Below, one piece after another: positions 18,911 through 27,561 of a stretch of DNA of 64,000 nt. The stretch is from Pedococcus bigeumensis (GTDB lineage: Bacteria; Actinomycetota; Actinomycetes; Actinomycetales; Dermatophilaceae). Location of the stretch: assembly GCF_006438965.1 (NCBI RefSeq), contig NZ_RCZM01000001.1, positions 559,097 to 623,096 on the forward strand, read 5' to 3'. Every line of letters starts with the position of its first letter. The stretch's first letter is position 1. A model generated the notes under the pieces. The model saw only the letters and a program-made list of their open reading frames with translations, was not told the origin of the DNA and searched no databases. The position numbers and the translations under genes are program-made.

Positions 18911-19303
18911 TCAGCCGCGCGGCATCTGCATGGGAGAGGTAGGCGTCGAGTGTCGCCGCCACACCCGCCAGGAACCGTCGTCCCCGCGCAGCCAGGTGTC
19001 GCTGAGGATGAAACGACTGCTGCGGTCCTGACCGAGGACCGTGGCGTGCTGTGTCGCCAGGGTCAGGGCGCAGGCTGTGTCGTTGCCGACGTGCAGGAAC
19101 TGTTCGTGCACCTCGTAGTGGTGCACGACGTAGTCGGGCAGCACGCGTAGCCACTCCTCCCGGTCCACGGTCACGGCAGCCGGGACCACCAGGACCAGCG
19201 CGTAGTCCTGGTGCAGGAGGTCCTGCGCAGCCACCACGTCGCGTCCTTGGATCGCGGACTGCCACGCGTCGGCTCGCGCCCGGACATCGTCGTGGTCACT
19301 CAC
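18911..19303 (-). CDS. SnoaL/NTF2-like domain protein
   Basis: A 130-residue protein with the compact alpha-plus-beta pattern of SnoaL/NTF2-like folds: an N-terminal helix (RADAWQSAIQGRDVVAAQDLL) followed by strands ending in SRFILSDTWLRGDDGSWRVWRRH. Family members include small enzymes, isomerases and ligand-binding proteins, so no reaction can be given. The GTG at 19303 is the most likely start because the frame upstream is out of character. It lies between the narK promoter and pncA on the same strand; operon membership with pncA is possible with an 88-nt gap. Confidence 0.7.
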   Translation of the reverse strand: MSDHDDVRARADAWQSAIQGRDVVAAQDLLHQDYALVLVVPAAVTVDREEWLRVLPDYVVHHYEVHEQFLHVGNDTACALTLATQHATVLGQDRSSRFILSDTWLRGDDGSWRVWRRHSTPTSPMQMPRG

Positions 19304-19391
19304 CGGGTAAGCATGGCACCGAGCGCGACGTGACGTGCGGCCATCGATGCAGGCCGTGGGCACCGCATCCTCCAGCACCTGCGGGCAGCGG

Positions 19392-19982
19392 CTATTCGCC
19401 CGCGACCTCACCGCGGGTGGCAACCTCTGCGGCGGCCAGGTCGGCCAGTGCCGTCGCCGTGCTCGCGGGTGCCACGCCGGCCGTGAGGTCGAGCAGCACC
19501 GTCGTCTCGAAACCCTCCTCCGCGGAGTCGAGGGCGGTGGCGCGCACACAGTAGTCGGTGGCGATCCCGACGACGTGGACCTCCTCGATGGCCCGGTCGC
19601 GCAGCCAGTCGGCCAGGCCCACCTTGGCGTCGGCCTGCACCGTGTGCCCCTCGAACCCGCTGTAGGCAGCGGTGTGGTGACCCTTGCGGAAGATCGCCTC
19701 GACGTGCTCGAACGCGGGTTCCGCGGCCGGGTGGAACAGCGCCCCGTCGCTGCCGACCCGGCAGTGCGTCGGCCAGCTGTCGACGAAGTCCGGCGAGTCG
19801 CTGAAGTGGGCGCCCGGGTCGTCGTGCCAGTCGGCGGTGGCGACGATCGCGGCATACTCCCCGAGGTGGGTGAGGACGTGCTCACTGATCCGTCGCGCCA
19901 CCTCGGCTCCGCCGGCCACGGCGAGCGAACCGCCCTCGCAGAAGTCGTTCTGCACGTCCACGATGACCAGCGCCCGGCTCAT
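19392..19982 (-). CDS. pncA: Nicotinamidase
   Basis: Deamidates nicotinamide to nicotinate for NAD salvage. The 196-residue isochorismatase-fold protein has the catalytic Asp in VIVDVQNDFCEGGSL, metal-site residues in ATADWHDDPGAHF, the catalytic Lys in FRKGHH, and the nucleophilic Cys in VGIATDYCVRATALDS. The ATG at 19982 has a TAGCGT hexamer ending 6 nt upstream, again a leaderless pattern. pncB, the next salvage enzyme, lies 2.7 kb away on the same strand. Confidence 0.94.
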   Translation of the reverse strand: MSRALVIVDVQNDFCEGGSLAVAGGAEVARRISEHVLTHLGEYAAIVATADWHDDPGAHFSDSPDFVDSWPTHCRVGSDGALFHPAAEPAFEHVEAIFRKGHHTAAYSGFEGHTVQADAKVGLADWLRDRAIEEVHVVGIATDYCVRATALDSAEEGFETTVLLDLTAGVAPASTATALADLAAAEVATRGEVAGE

Positions 19983-20072
19983 GGGACGACGCTACTGCGC
20001 CCAGGTCGGTAACGCTCCGTCCGGTGCCGGACATGAGGGGAGTGTCAGACTCTCGGCCGTGGAGGGGGATGG

Positions 20073-20663
20073 ATGAGCTCGCCGGAGGAACGTTTCTCGG
20101 CGCTCTTCGAGCGAACGCACGTGGCACTGCTGGGGTATGCCGTGCGGCGGGTTGCGGACCCCGCTGACGCTGCCGATGTGGTGGCTGAGACGTTCCTCGT
20201 CGCGTGGCGGCGGCTCGAGGACGTGCCGGTGGGGGAGCAGGCCAGGCCGTGGCTGTTCGGTGTCGCCCGCCGCGTGCTGGCCAACCACTACCGCGGCGAG
20301 CGACGGCGGGTGGCGCTCGCTGACCGTCTGCGGGACTCCCTGCACGAAGCCGTCCAGCCACTCGAGGTGCGCGAGGCGACCGCCGTCGAGCGGGCCCTCG
20401 ACCGGCTGCCGGACGACGACCGTGAGCTGCTGCGCCTGCTGGCCTGGGAGGAGCTCGCCCGCGAGGAGATCGCCGTGGCGATGGGCCTGACCAGAGGGGC
20501 GGTGCGGGTGCGGCTGCACCGAGCCCGCACGAAGCTCAAACAGGCGATGGAGGACATCGATCGCGAGACGGATCGTGTTGCGGTGAAACGCAGCTCGAGT
20601 ACCGGACATGACTCAGGCAGATGGGCACTCGCCCGTCGCGACCCCAGGGAGGAGATCTCATGA
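20073..20663 (+). CDS. ECF-type RNA polymerase sigma factor
   Basis: Directs RNA polymerase to an unknown stress or envelope regulon. The 196 residues contain region 2 (FERTHVALLGYAVRRVADPADAADVVAETFLVAWRR, with the ADVVAETF core) and region 4 (LPDDDRELLRLLAWEELAREEIAVAMGLTRGAVRVRLHRAR). A GGAGGGGG Shine-Dalgarno precedes the ATG. Its stop overlaps the next gene by ATGA, so sigma factor and membrane partner are co-produced. The long C-terminal tail after region 4 (about 35 residues) is unlike minimal ECF factors. Confidence 0.92.
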   Translation: MSSPEERFSALFERTHVALLGYAVRRVADPADAADVVAETFLVAWRRLEDVPVGEQARPWLFGVARRVLANHYRGERRRVALADRLRDSLHEAVQPLEVREATAVERALDRLPDDDRELLRLLAWEELAREEIAVAMGLTRGAVRVRLHRARTKLKQAMEDIDRETDRVAVKRSSSTGHDSGRWALARRDPREEIS

Positions 20664-21670
20664 AGGACCACGAGCTGATGGACGCACTGCGCACAACGCG
20701 TCGCGTGCCGGACGCCGTGATCGCCCGAGGGGTCGATCGACACGCGCTCGGCGCGCTGCGTGACGGGATCATCATGACCGACCGGAACCAGCTCGACACC
20801 ATTGAGGCGCCGCGGAGGGGTCGGCGCCTCGGCAGACGGGGCATGGCCGCAGGGGCCCTGGGCATCGTGCTGATCGGCAGTGGGGCGGCCTATGCGGCCT
20901 ACAGCCAGTGGTACGTCGGTGGTGCAGCGGACGGCCTGACGTGCATGACGACGTGGGCAGACCCGCTGGACAGTGAGCACGCTCTGGATGGTTCGACGGG
21001 TGGTCCGCCGTTGACAGGTGACCCCGTCGCCGACTGCCAGCGGTACCAACAGCTGTCCGGCAAACCGGCGATCCTCGACCCCGTCGCCTTCACGCGCAGC
21101 GGGCAGGTCTTCGTCGTCCCACGCGAGCAGGCGCCGACAGATGGCCAGGCGCTCGTGACCGATCCCGCTGACCGAGCGGCAGCGATCCGGCTGGACGCCG
21201 CGTTGGAGGACTGGATCGACGGAGGCAGCAGCGGGTGCTTCACGAGAGCCAACGCGGTGCCCTACATGGCGTCCGAGATCAAGCGTCTCGGCATGGTGGG
21301 GTGGACGACGAAGGTCATGCCGGACAACCGTCCCTACGAGGACGGTCCGTGCGGCTTCTTCGACACGGACCCGGCCACCCGGACGGCCCGGTTCTTCCCC
21401 GACCGTGTGACCGACCCCAACATCCGCAGGCCGGACAAGGATGTGGCTGGGTTCGTCTACGACGTGCGCGACGCACTGCGCTCCGGAATCACCAGCAGGT
21501 GCACCTCGACGGGGGAGGCGGAGGCGGTCGTGGCGAAGGCGTTGGGGACGCAGCACCACTGGCCGACCACCGTGGTGGTCGACGACCAGGCGAAGTGCGC
21601 GAGCGTCGACCTGCAGGTGGGGGGCAGCATGCAGATCTGGATCTACGGACCCGGGGCAGCCAAGCCCTGA
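20660..21670 (+). CDS. Single-pass membrane partner of the ECF sigma factor (putative anti-sigma factor)
   Basis: A 336-residue protein with a short cytoplasmic part of about 55 residues, one membrane segment (MAAGALGIVLIGSGAAYAAY) and a long external domain. The N-terminus (KDHELMDALRTTRRVPDAV) could bind the sigma factor. No zinc-binding HxxxCxxC anti-sigma motif is present. The external part has several cysteines that might form disulfides. It has its own GGAGG Shine-Dalgarno and overlaps the sigma gene by 4 bp. The anti-sigma role is inferred from position and topology only. Confidence 0.6.
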   Translation: MKDHELMDALRTTRRVPDAVIARGVDRHALGALRDGIIMTDRNQLDTIEAPRRGRRLGRRGMAAGALGIVLIGSGAAYAAYSQWYVGGAADGLTCMTTWADPLDSEHALDGSTGGPPLTGDPVADCQRYQQLSGKPAILDPVAFTRSGQVFVVPREQAPTDGQALVTDPADRAAAIRLDAALEDWIDGGSSGCFTRANAVPYMASEIKRLGMVGWTTKVMPDNRPYEDGPCGFFDTDPATRTARFFPDRVTDPNIRRPDKDVAGFVYDVRDALRSGITSRCTSTGEAEAVVAKALGTQHHWPTTVVVDDQAKCASVDLQVGGSMQIWIYGPGAAKP

Positions 21671-21675
21671 CTGAA

Positions 21676-22995
21676 CTACTCGGCGTCGAGGTAGGTCGTC
21701 GGGATGGCGGGCTCTCCCCGTTGCAGCCTCCGGGCCGCGGCGGGGAGCTCTGCGCGGGACGTCGTGTGCCGCGTCCGCGCCGCCTCGAGGTCCACGGCCG
21801 CGTCGTCCACCACCCTGCCGTCAGCCATCAGGGGGACCAGCAGCGCACGGTCGTCACCATCGTCGTCAGGCGGCTGCCCGATGCCGATCACCTCCGCTTC
21901 CGCGATGCCCCGGGCGTTGCGGCGACGGAGCGCGTACTTGCGCCCGGCCACGGACGCCTTGTCCTTGCTCTTCTTGGCGACGCCGACCATCACGCCGGCG
22001 TCGTCGGTGCGGGCCACGAGCTTGTAGACCATCCCCGCGGTTGGTGCCCCGGACCCGGTGACCAGCGACGTCCCCACGCCGTAGCGGTCCACCGGTCCCG
22101 CGGCCAGGGCGGCGATGGCGTACTCGTCGAGGTCGCTCGTCACGATGATCTGGGTGTCCGTGGCCCCGAGCCGGTCGAGCTGGTCGCGGACCTCGCGCGC
22201 CTGGACGAGCAGGTCACCCGAGTCGAGTCGGACCCCGCCGAGCTCGGGCCCGGCCAGCTCGACAGCCAGGGCGACCGCCGTGGGCACGTCGTAGGTGTCG
22301 ACGAGCAGCGTCGTGCCCTTGCCGAGCGCGGCGATCTGGGCGCTGAACGCCTCGCGTTCGTCGTCGTGCAGCAGGGTGAACGCGTGCGCCGCCGTGCCCG
22401 CCGTCGGCACCCCGAACCGGCGCCCGGCCTCCAGGTTCGACGTGGTCGCGAACCCCGCGATGTATGCCGCGCGGGCAGCCGCGACCGCCGCCTCCTCGTG
22501 GGTGCGGCGCGAGCCCATCTCGATGCAGGGCCGGTCGCCGGCGGCGGAGGTCATCCGCGACGCGGCGGACGCGATGGCGCTGTCGTGGTTGAGGATGCTC
22601 AGGGCCAGGGTCTCCAGCACCACCCCGTGCGCGAAGTCGGCCTCGACGACGAGCACCGGTGAGCCGGGGAAGTAGCACTCGCCCTCGGCATACCCCCAGA
22701 TGTCGCCGTCGAAGCGGTAGTCCGCGAGGAACCCCAGCGTCGCCTCGTCCACGACGCCACGCAGCTGGTCGAGCTCGTCGTCCCCGAACCGGAACTGTTC
22801 GATCGCGGCGAGCAACCGGCCGGTCCCGGCGACCACGCCGTAGCGCCGTCCGTCGGGCAGCCGCCGCGCGAACACCTCGAAGACGCACCGACGCGAGGCG
22901 GCACCGCTGCGCAGGGCGGCCTCGAGCATGGTGAGCTCGTAGTGGTCGGTCAGCAGGGCCGTGCTGGACGAGCTGCTCGATGAACGTGGGGTCAC
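21676..22995 (-). CDS. pncB: Nicotinate phosphoribosyltransferase
   Basis: Converts nicotinate and PRPP to nicotinate mononucleotide in NAD salvage. The 439 residues show ALLTDHYELTMLEAAL, the phosphoribosyl region ETLALSILNHDSAIASAA, IEMGSRRTHEEAA and GVRLDSGDLLVQAREVR. The GTG at 22995 lies 6 nt after a TAGGCT hexamer on the minus strand, so a leaderless mRNA is likely. Its -10 overlaps that of the divergent clpS gene. It converges with the sigma/anti-sigma pair, leaving only 5 bp between stop codons. Confidence 0.94.
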   Translation of the reverse strand: MTPRSSSSSSSTALLTDHYELTMLEAALRSGAASRRCVFEVFARRLPDGRRYGVVAGTGRLLAAIEQFRFGDDELDQLRGVVDEATLGFLADYRFDGDIWGYAEGECYFPGSPVLVVEADFAHGVVLETLALSILNHDSAIASAASRMTSAAGDRPCIEMGSRRTHEEAAVAAARAAYIAGFATTSNLEAGRRFGVPTAGTAAHAFTLLHDDEREAFSAQIAALGKGTTLLVDTYDVPTAVALAVELAGPELGGVRLDSGDLLVQAREVRDQLDRLGATDTQIIVTSDLDEYAIAALAAGPVDRYGVGTSLVTGSGAPTAGMVYKLVARTDDAGVMVGVAKKSKDKASVAGRKYALRRRNARGIAEAEVIGIGQPPDDDGDDRALLVPLMADGRVVDDAAVDLEAARTRHTTSRAELPAAARRLQRGEPAIPTTYLDAE

Positions 22996-23001
22996 CTCGG
23001 C

Positions 23002-23011
23002 AGCCTAAGGT
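23002..23011. promoter_or_regulatory. Overlapping divergent -10 elements (pncB and clpS)
   Basis: AGCCTA at 23002-23007 is the minus-strand TAGGCT serving pncB, and TAAGGT at 23006-23011 is the plus-strand hexamer serving clpS; they share two bases. Each ends 6-7 nt from its start codon. Polymerase probably cannot occupy both at once. Confidence 0.5.
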
Positions 23012-23018
23012 GGTGGCC

Positions 23019-23348
23019 GTGCCGAGTGCCTTCCCCATCATGACGTCAACTGCGGTGATGTCCATCGCGCCTGTCGAGCAGAAGAGTGCCTCGACGGACG
23101 AGCTGACGGAGGTCGACGTCCCGTGGATCACGTTGGTGTGGAACGACCCGGTCAACCTGATGTCCTACGTCACGTTCGTCTTCCAGAGCTACTTCGGCTA
23201 CTCCAAGTCCAAGGCCGAGCGGCTGATGATGGACGTCCACGTCAAGGGTCGCGCGGTCGTGTCGACCGGTGCCCGCGAGCGCATGGAGACCGACACCGAG
23301 GCGCTCCAGGGCTACGGCCTCTGGGCCACCTTCCAGAAGGACGACTGA
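23019..23348 (+). CDS. clpS: ATP-dependent Clp protease adaptor
   Basis: N-end-rule adaptor that hands substrates to ClpA/ClpC. The core has the family motif ITLVWNDPVNLMSYVTFVF and the helix DVHVKGRAVVSTGARERME, ending in the WATFQKDD tail. The GTG at 23019 is preferred because TAAGGT ends 7 nt upstream, giving 109 residues; ATG codons at 23040 and 23058 would give shorter proteins and lack a Shine-Dalgarno. It is followed immediately by DUF2017 and murI, a common actinobacterial order. Confidence 0.9.
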   Translation: MPSAFPIMTSTAVMSIAPVEQKSASTDELTEVDVPWITLVWNDPVNLMSYVTFVFQSYFGYSKSKAERLMMDVHVKGRAVVSTGARERMETDTEALQGYGLWATFQKDD

Positions 23349-23349
23349 C

Positions 23350-24027
23350 GTGGCGCGGGGGTTCAAGCGACGCCACGGCCGCTATGTGGCCACCCTCGAC
23401 GCGGTCGAGCGCGGTCTGGTCGTCGGGTTGATGGAGCAGGTGCTCGAGCTCATCGAGCCCGAGCAGGCGCCGAGCGGCGATGGCGCACCCGGCGCGGATG
23501 GCGCGGATGGCCCCTACGGTCCGGGCGGCGAGAGCGGTGGGGACGAGTTCGACCAGATCGTGGCCGGGCTGGGCGGGATCGGCATGGGGGTGTCGCTGTC
23601 CGCCGCCGACCAGGCACCGGAGCTGACCGGATCGTTCCCGCGGGACCGCGACCCGGCCCTCGAGCGGATCTTCCCGACGGCCAACCGCGAGGACGACCAG
23701 ATCGCAGCGGAGTTCCGGAGGCTGACCGAGGGCGGCCTGCGGGACCGCAAGTCGGCCAACCTGACCACGGCGATCCGGGCGCTGTCCGGCATCGAGGACC
23801 AGAAGATCTCGCTCGAGCAGCCGCAGGCGCTGGCCCTGCTGATCGCGCTGACGGATGTCCGGCTGGTGCTGGGCGAGCGGCTCGGGCTCCAGCGGGACGA
23901 CGACTTCGACCTGCTCGAGGAGCAGGTGTCGGGCCTGCCGCCGGACGACCCGGCCGTCTATGCCCTCGCCGTCTACGACTTCCTCACCTGGCTGCAGGAA
24001 ACCCTCGCCCACGCGCTCACCCCCTGA
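23350..24027 (+). CDS. DUF2017 family protein
   Basis: A 225-residue cytoplasmic protein of unknown function, recognised mainly by its place directly after clpS and by the motifs FKRRHGRYVATLDAVERGLV, DPALERIFPTANREDD, FRRLTEGGLRDRKSAN and the C-terminal VYDFLTWLQETLAHAL. A Gly/Asp-rich low-complexity insert lies around residues 38-62. The GTG start is 2 nt after the clpS stop, so it is probably translated by coupling. Confidence 0.85.
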   Translation: MARGFKRRHGRYVATLDAVERGLVVGLMEQVLELIEPEQAPSGDGAPGADGADGPYGPGGESGGDEFDQIVAGLGGIGMGVSLSAADQAPELTGSFPRDRDPALERIFPTANREDDQIAAEFRRLTEGGLRDRKSANLTTAIRALSGIEDQKISLEQPQALALLIALTDVRLVLGERLGLQRDDDFDLLEEQVSGLPPDDPAVYALAVYDFLTWLQETLAHALTP

Positions 24028-24115
24028 CCGGCCCTGACCACGTCCGTCCCGGGTGTGACACACCAGACGCCGTACGGATGAGGTCAGCAGGGGTGCGCGC
24101 ACCTAGCCTTGACCC

Positions 24116-24967
24116 GTGGCGGATGCACCCATCGGGATCTTCGACTCGGGCTACGGCGGACTGACCGTCGCACGCGCCGTGCTCGACCAGCTCCCGCACG
24201 AGTCGATCGCCTACTTCGGCGACACGGCCAGGGCGCCCTACGGACCGCGTCCGATTGCTGAGTCCCGTGAGTTCGCCCTCGAGTGCCTCGACCGCCTGGT
24301 CGACCACGGCGTCAAGGCCCTCGTCATCGCCTGCAACACCGCCAGCGCGGCCGTCCTCCACGATGCCCGGGAGCGCTATGACGTGCCCGTGGTCGAGGTG
24401 ATCCGGCCCGCCGTGCGTCGCGCCGCCCGGGCCACCCGCAACCACCGGGTGGGCGTCATCTCGACACAGGGCACCCACCAGTCCGGTGCCTACGTCGACG
24501 CCTTCGCCGCGGCGCCCCACCTCGAGGTGACCAGCGTGCCGTGCCCGCGGTTCGTGGAGTTCGTCGAGTCCGGTGTGACCAGCGGGCCCGCCGTCATCGA
24601 CGTGGCCCGCAGCTACCTAGCGCCGCTCATCGACGGCGACGTCGACACCCTGGTGCTCGGCTGCACGCACTACCCCCTGCTCACCGGCGCGATCTCCTAC
24701 GTGATGGGTGACGGGGTGACCCTGGTGTCGTCCGCCGACGAGACGGCCAAGGACGTCTACCGCGTGCTGGCCGACTCCGACGCGCTGCGCCCGGCCCACC
24801 TGCCGCCGCCGAGCCACGGGTTCACGACGACCGGTGACGCTGCAGAGTTCACCCGCCTCGCGCGCCGGTTCCTCGGTCCTGAGGTGGGGGCCGACAGCGA
24901 CGCCGTCTTCGGGGACGCGGTCGTCCGCTCCGTCGTGACGCCCGTCGCCTCGGGAGGACCCCGATGA
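24116..24967 (+). CDS. murI: Glutamate racemase
   Basis: Makes D-glutamate for peptidoglycan. The 283 residues have the family N-terminus [16 protein letters not shown], the first catalytic Cys in [10 protein letters not shown] and the second in [11 protein letters not shown]. The GTG at 24116 follows a TAGCCT hexamer by 6 nt (leaderless pattern). The 3' end overlaps the next gene by ATGA. Confidence 0.96.
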   Translation: MADAPIGIFDSGYGGLTVARAVLDQLPHESIAYFGDTARAPYGPRPIAESREFALECLDRLVDHGVKALVIACNTASAAVLHDARERYDVPVVEVIRPAVRRAARATRNHRVGVISTQGTHQSGAYVDAFAAAPHLEVTSVPCPRFVEFVESGVTSGPAVIDVARSYLAPLIDGDVDTLVLGCTHYPLLTGAISYVMGDGVTLVSSADETAKDVYRVLADSDALRPAHLPPPSHGFTTTGDAAEFTRLARRFLGPEVGADSDAVFGDAVVRSVVTPVASGGPR

Positions 24968-25734
24968 GGCTCACCGTCGTCGGCTGCTCCGGCTCGTTCG
25001 CCGGTCCCGACTCGCCCGCCTCCTCCTACCTGCTGCAGGCCGAGCACGAGGGCCGCACCTGGTCCGTCGTGCTCGACCTGGGCAACGGCGCCCTCGGCCC
25101 GTTGCAGCGCTACGTCGACCTGGCCGAGATCGACGCGGTGTTCATCACCCACCTGCATCCCGACCACTGTGTCGACGTCTGCGGCCTGTACGTCACCCGC
25201 AAGTACCGCCCCGGCGGCCGGGTGGAGGGGCAGCTCGCGATCCACGCACCCAGTGGAGCCGAGGAGCGGTTCGCCCTGATGTACCACGGGCTCGAACGCG
25301 GTGGGATGAGCTCCGAGTTCGCTGTCCACGAGCTCGCTGACACCCAGGTGACGCGCGTCGGGCCCTTCGCCATCACGGCATACCGGGTGAACCACCCCGT
25401 GGAGGCCTATGGCTTCCGCGTCGAGGCCGACGGGGTCGTCCTCGCCTACACCGGTGACACCGACTCCTGCGACGCGCTCACGCCCTTGCTCGCCGGGGCC
25501 GACCTGGCTCTGGCCGACAGCGCCTTCATCGACGGCCGCGACGACGACTCGGTGGGCATCCACCTGTCCGGCTCTCGAGCGGCCGCCGCCGCGGTGGCCG
25601 CGGGTGACGTGCAGCGGCTGATGCTCACGCACATCCCGCCCTGGAACGACCCCGAGGTATGCCGCGCGCAGGCTGCCGCCGTCTGGTCCGGTCCGCTGGA
25701 CCTCGCCGTCGCCGGCAAGACCTACGAGCTCTGA
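24964..25734 (+). CDS. Metallo-beta-lactamase fold hydrolase
   Basis: A 256-residue MBL-fold protein of the ribonuclease Z/ElaC-like branch, substrate unknown. Metal-binding motifs are [22 protein letters not shown] and the final HIPPW. It overlaps murI by 4 bp, an arrangement frequent in actinobacteria, so it is part of the murI-rph neighbourhood. The last codons (TYEL) are the left boundary of a duplicated stretch that also precedes the second ASCH gene. Confidence 0.85.
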   Translation: MRLTVVGCSGSFAGPDSPASSYLLQAEHEGRTWSVVLDLGNGALGPLQRYVDLAEIDAVFITHLHPDHCVDVCGLYVTRKYRPGGRVEGQLAIHAPSGAEERFALMYHGLERGGMSSEFAVHELADTQVTRVGPFAITAYRVNHPVEAYGFRVEADGVVLAYTGDTDSCDALTPLLAGADLALADSAFIDGRDDDSVGIHLSGSRAAAAAVAAGDVQRLMLTHIPPWNDPEVCRAQAAAVWSGPLDLAVAGKTYEL

Positions 25735-25758
25735 GCCGAGTCCCCTAGGCTGCCGCCC

Positions 25759-26253
25759 ATGAGCGAGCAGGTCCCGATCGACCGGGAGGCCGGTCTGCGG
25801 ATGTACGCCGACTTCCTCCGCGCCCACCCGGACGTGCCTCCGCAGCCGGACGTGGAGGTGGTGTGCTTCGGCGACCGCCCGGACCTCGCCGACGAGCTCG
25901 GCGGCTTCATCGTCGACGGCTTCAAGCGGGCCACCGCGTCGCTTGTCGCCGGGTACGTCGCCGCAGGCGAGCCGCTGCCCCCGCTCGGCGCCTACTGGGT
26001 CTGTTGTGACGGGTCGGGACAGCCCCGCGCGATCCTGCGGACCACCGAGCTCCGGCTGGGGCCGTTCCGCAGCGTCGACACACAGTTCGCCTGGGACGAG
26101 GGAGAGTACGACCGGACCCTGCAGACCTGGCTGGCTGGCCACCGCAGCGCCTACGAACGGCAGTGCGCGCGGCTCGGCATCGAGTTCTCCGAGGACCTTG
26201 AGGTCTGCTTCGAGCGGTTCGTCCTCGTCTGGCCGCCGGACCTCGCCGACTGA
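25759..26253 (+). CDS. ASCH domain protein, first copy
   Basis: A 164-residue protein with the ASCH-like pattern: CFGDRPDLADELGGFIVDGFKRATASL at the start and FAWDEGEYDRTLQTWLAGHR in the second half. ASCH proteins are thought to bind RNA or modified nucleotides; some related proteins are amidohydrolases of acetylated cytidine. A TAGGCT hexamer ends 7 nt before the ATG. It is a tandem paralogue of the following gene. Confidence 0.75.
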   Translation: MSEQVPIDREAGLRMYADFLRAHPDVPPQPDVEVVCFGDRPDLADELGGFIVDGFKRATASLVAGYVAAGEPLPPLGAYWVCCDGSGQPRAILRTTELRLGPFRSVDTQFAWDEGEYDRTLQTWLAGHRSAYERQCARLGIEFSEDLEVCFERFVLVWPPDLAD

Positions 26254-26303
26254 CCCCAGCGCGGACCGACGAGCTCTGAGCCGAGCCGTCTAGGCTGCCG
26301 CGC

Positions 26304-26825
26304 ATGAGCGAGCCCGTCGAGGTCGACGTTGATGCGGGGCTGGCGATGTGGGCCGACTACCGCGCCAGCCACCCCTACCTGCCCGACGAGGGCGAGCCGC
26401 CGGTGGAGTGTTTCGGCGACAGCCCGGAGCTCGCCGACGAGCTGATCGCGTTCGTCACCGACGGACCGAAACGGGCGACCGCGGGACTCGTGGCCGCGTA
26501 TGCCGCGGACGGCGACCCGCTGCCGCGGATCGGTGCGCACTGGGTCGCCTGCGACGGCTCGGGTGCGCCCCGAGTCGTGCTGCGGACGCGCGAGCTGCGG
26601 GTCGGGCCGCTGGACAGCGTCGACGCCCAGTTCGCCTGGGACGAGGGCGAGTACGACCGCTCCCTGGAGTCGTGGCTGGAGGGCCACCGGCGGTTCTTCC
26701 AGCGGGAGTGCGAGCGGATCGGCCTCGCCTTCTCGGAGCACCTGGAAGTGGTGTTCGAACGGTTCAGCATCGTCTGGCCGCCGGAGCTCGCCGACCTGGA
26801 AGCGCTCCGGACCCAGGAGACCTAG
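26304..26825 (+). CDS. ASCH domain protein, second copy
   Basis: A 173-residue paralogue of the preceding gene with the same landmarks: CFGDSPELADELIAFVTDGPKRATAGL and FAWDEGEYDRSLESWLEGHR. Its upstream region repeats that of copy one almost exactly, including the GAGCTCTGAGCCGAG stretch, the TAGGCT hexamer and the first codons ATGAGCGAG. The proteins have diverged more than the promoters. Function as for copy one. Confidence 0.75.
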   Translation: MSEPVEVDVDAGLAMWADYRASHPYLPDEGEPPVECFGDSPELADELIAFVTDGPKRATAGLVAAYAADGDPLPRIGAHWVACDGSGAPRVVLRTRELRVGPLDSVDAQFAWDEGEYDRSLESWLEGHRRFFQRECERIGLAFSEHLEVVFERFSIVWPPELADLEALRTQET

Positions 26826-26834
26826 GCTCAGCCC

Positions 26835-27554
26835 ATGGCCAAGACCCTCGCTGTCGCCCTCGCCCCCGGTGTGTGGCGCATCCCCCTGCTCGGTGACTTC
26901 GTCAACGGGTTCATCCTGCGCGACGACGACGGCCAGGTGACCCTGGTCGACATGGGCGTCAAGCAGTCCGGGGCCAAGGTGCTGGCTGCGCTCGCGTCCA
27001 TCGGCTCAGGTCCGAGCGACGTCACCCGGCTGATGCTCACCCACGCCCACCCCGACCACGCTGGTGGTGCAGCGCAGGTCGCCCGCGCGACGGGCAAGGA
27101 CTTCGGCATCCACGAGGACGACGCCCCGTTCGCCATGGCTGGCGCGTCGCCGCCCCGCGACCACGCGTTCCTGCTGGGCCGGCTGATGGACCGCCTCCCC
27201 GGAGGCGGCTTCGCAGCGCTGACGGTGGGGGAGACCTTCACTGATGGCCAGGTCGTGGCGTTCGGCAGCGGGGGCATCGAGGTGGTCCACACACCGGGGC
27301 ACTCACCCGGCCACGCGGCATACCTGCATCGCGACTCCGGGGTGCTCATCACCGGTGACTCGATCTTCAACGTGCGCAGCCTGCGCTGGCCGATCAAGTC
27401 GTTCTGCAGCAACTTCGCGCTGACCCAGAAGACCGCGCACCGGTTGGGCGAGCTGGACTACACGACTGCGGCGTTCACGCACGGCCCGCACCTGGCGGAC
27501 AACCCGCGCGAGCACATCCGTCGGTTCCTGGCGACGCACCCGCTGGTGGACTGA
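26835..27554 (+). CDS. Metallo-beta-lactamase fold hydrolase
   Basis: A 239-residue glyoxalase II-like MBL protein of unknown substrate. Zinc ligands lie in LTHAHPDHAGGAA, HTPGHSPGHAAY, ITGDSIF and the C-terminal FTHGPH. A TAGGCT hexamer 6 nt before the ATG overlaps the stop region of the ASCH gene. It converges with nfo, leaving 7 bp between stops. Confidence 0.88.
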   Translation: MAKTLAVALAPGVWRIPLLGDFVNGFILRDDDGQVTLVDMGVKQSGAKVLAALASIGSGPSDVTRLMLTHAHPDHAGGAAQVARATGKDFGIHEDDAPFAMAGASPPRDHAFLLGRLMDRLPGGGFAALTVGETFTDGQVVAFGSGGIEVVHTPGHSPGHAAYLHRDSGVLITGDSIFNVRSLRWPIKSFCSNFALTQKTAHRLGELDYTTAAFTHGPHLADNPREHIRRFLATHPLVD

Positions 27555-27561
27555 CCTCGGC

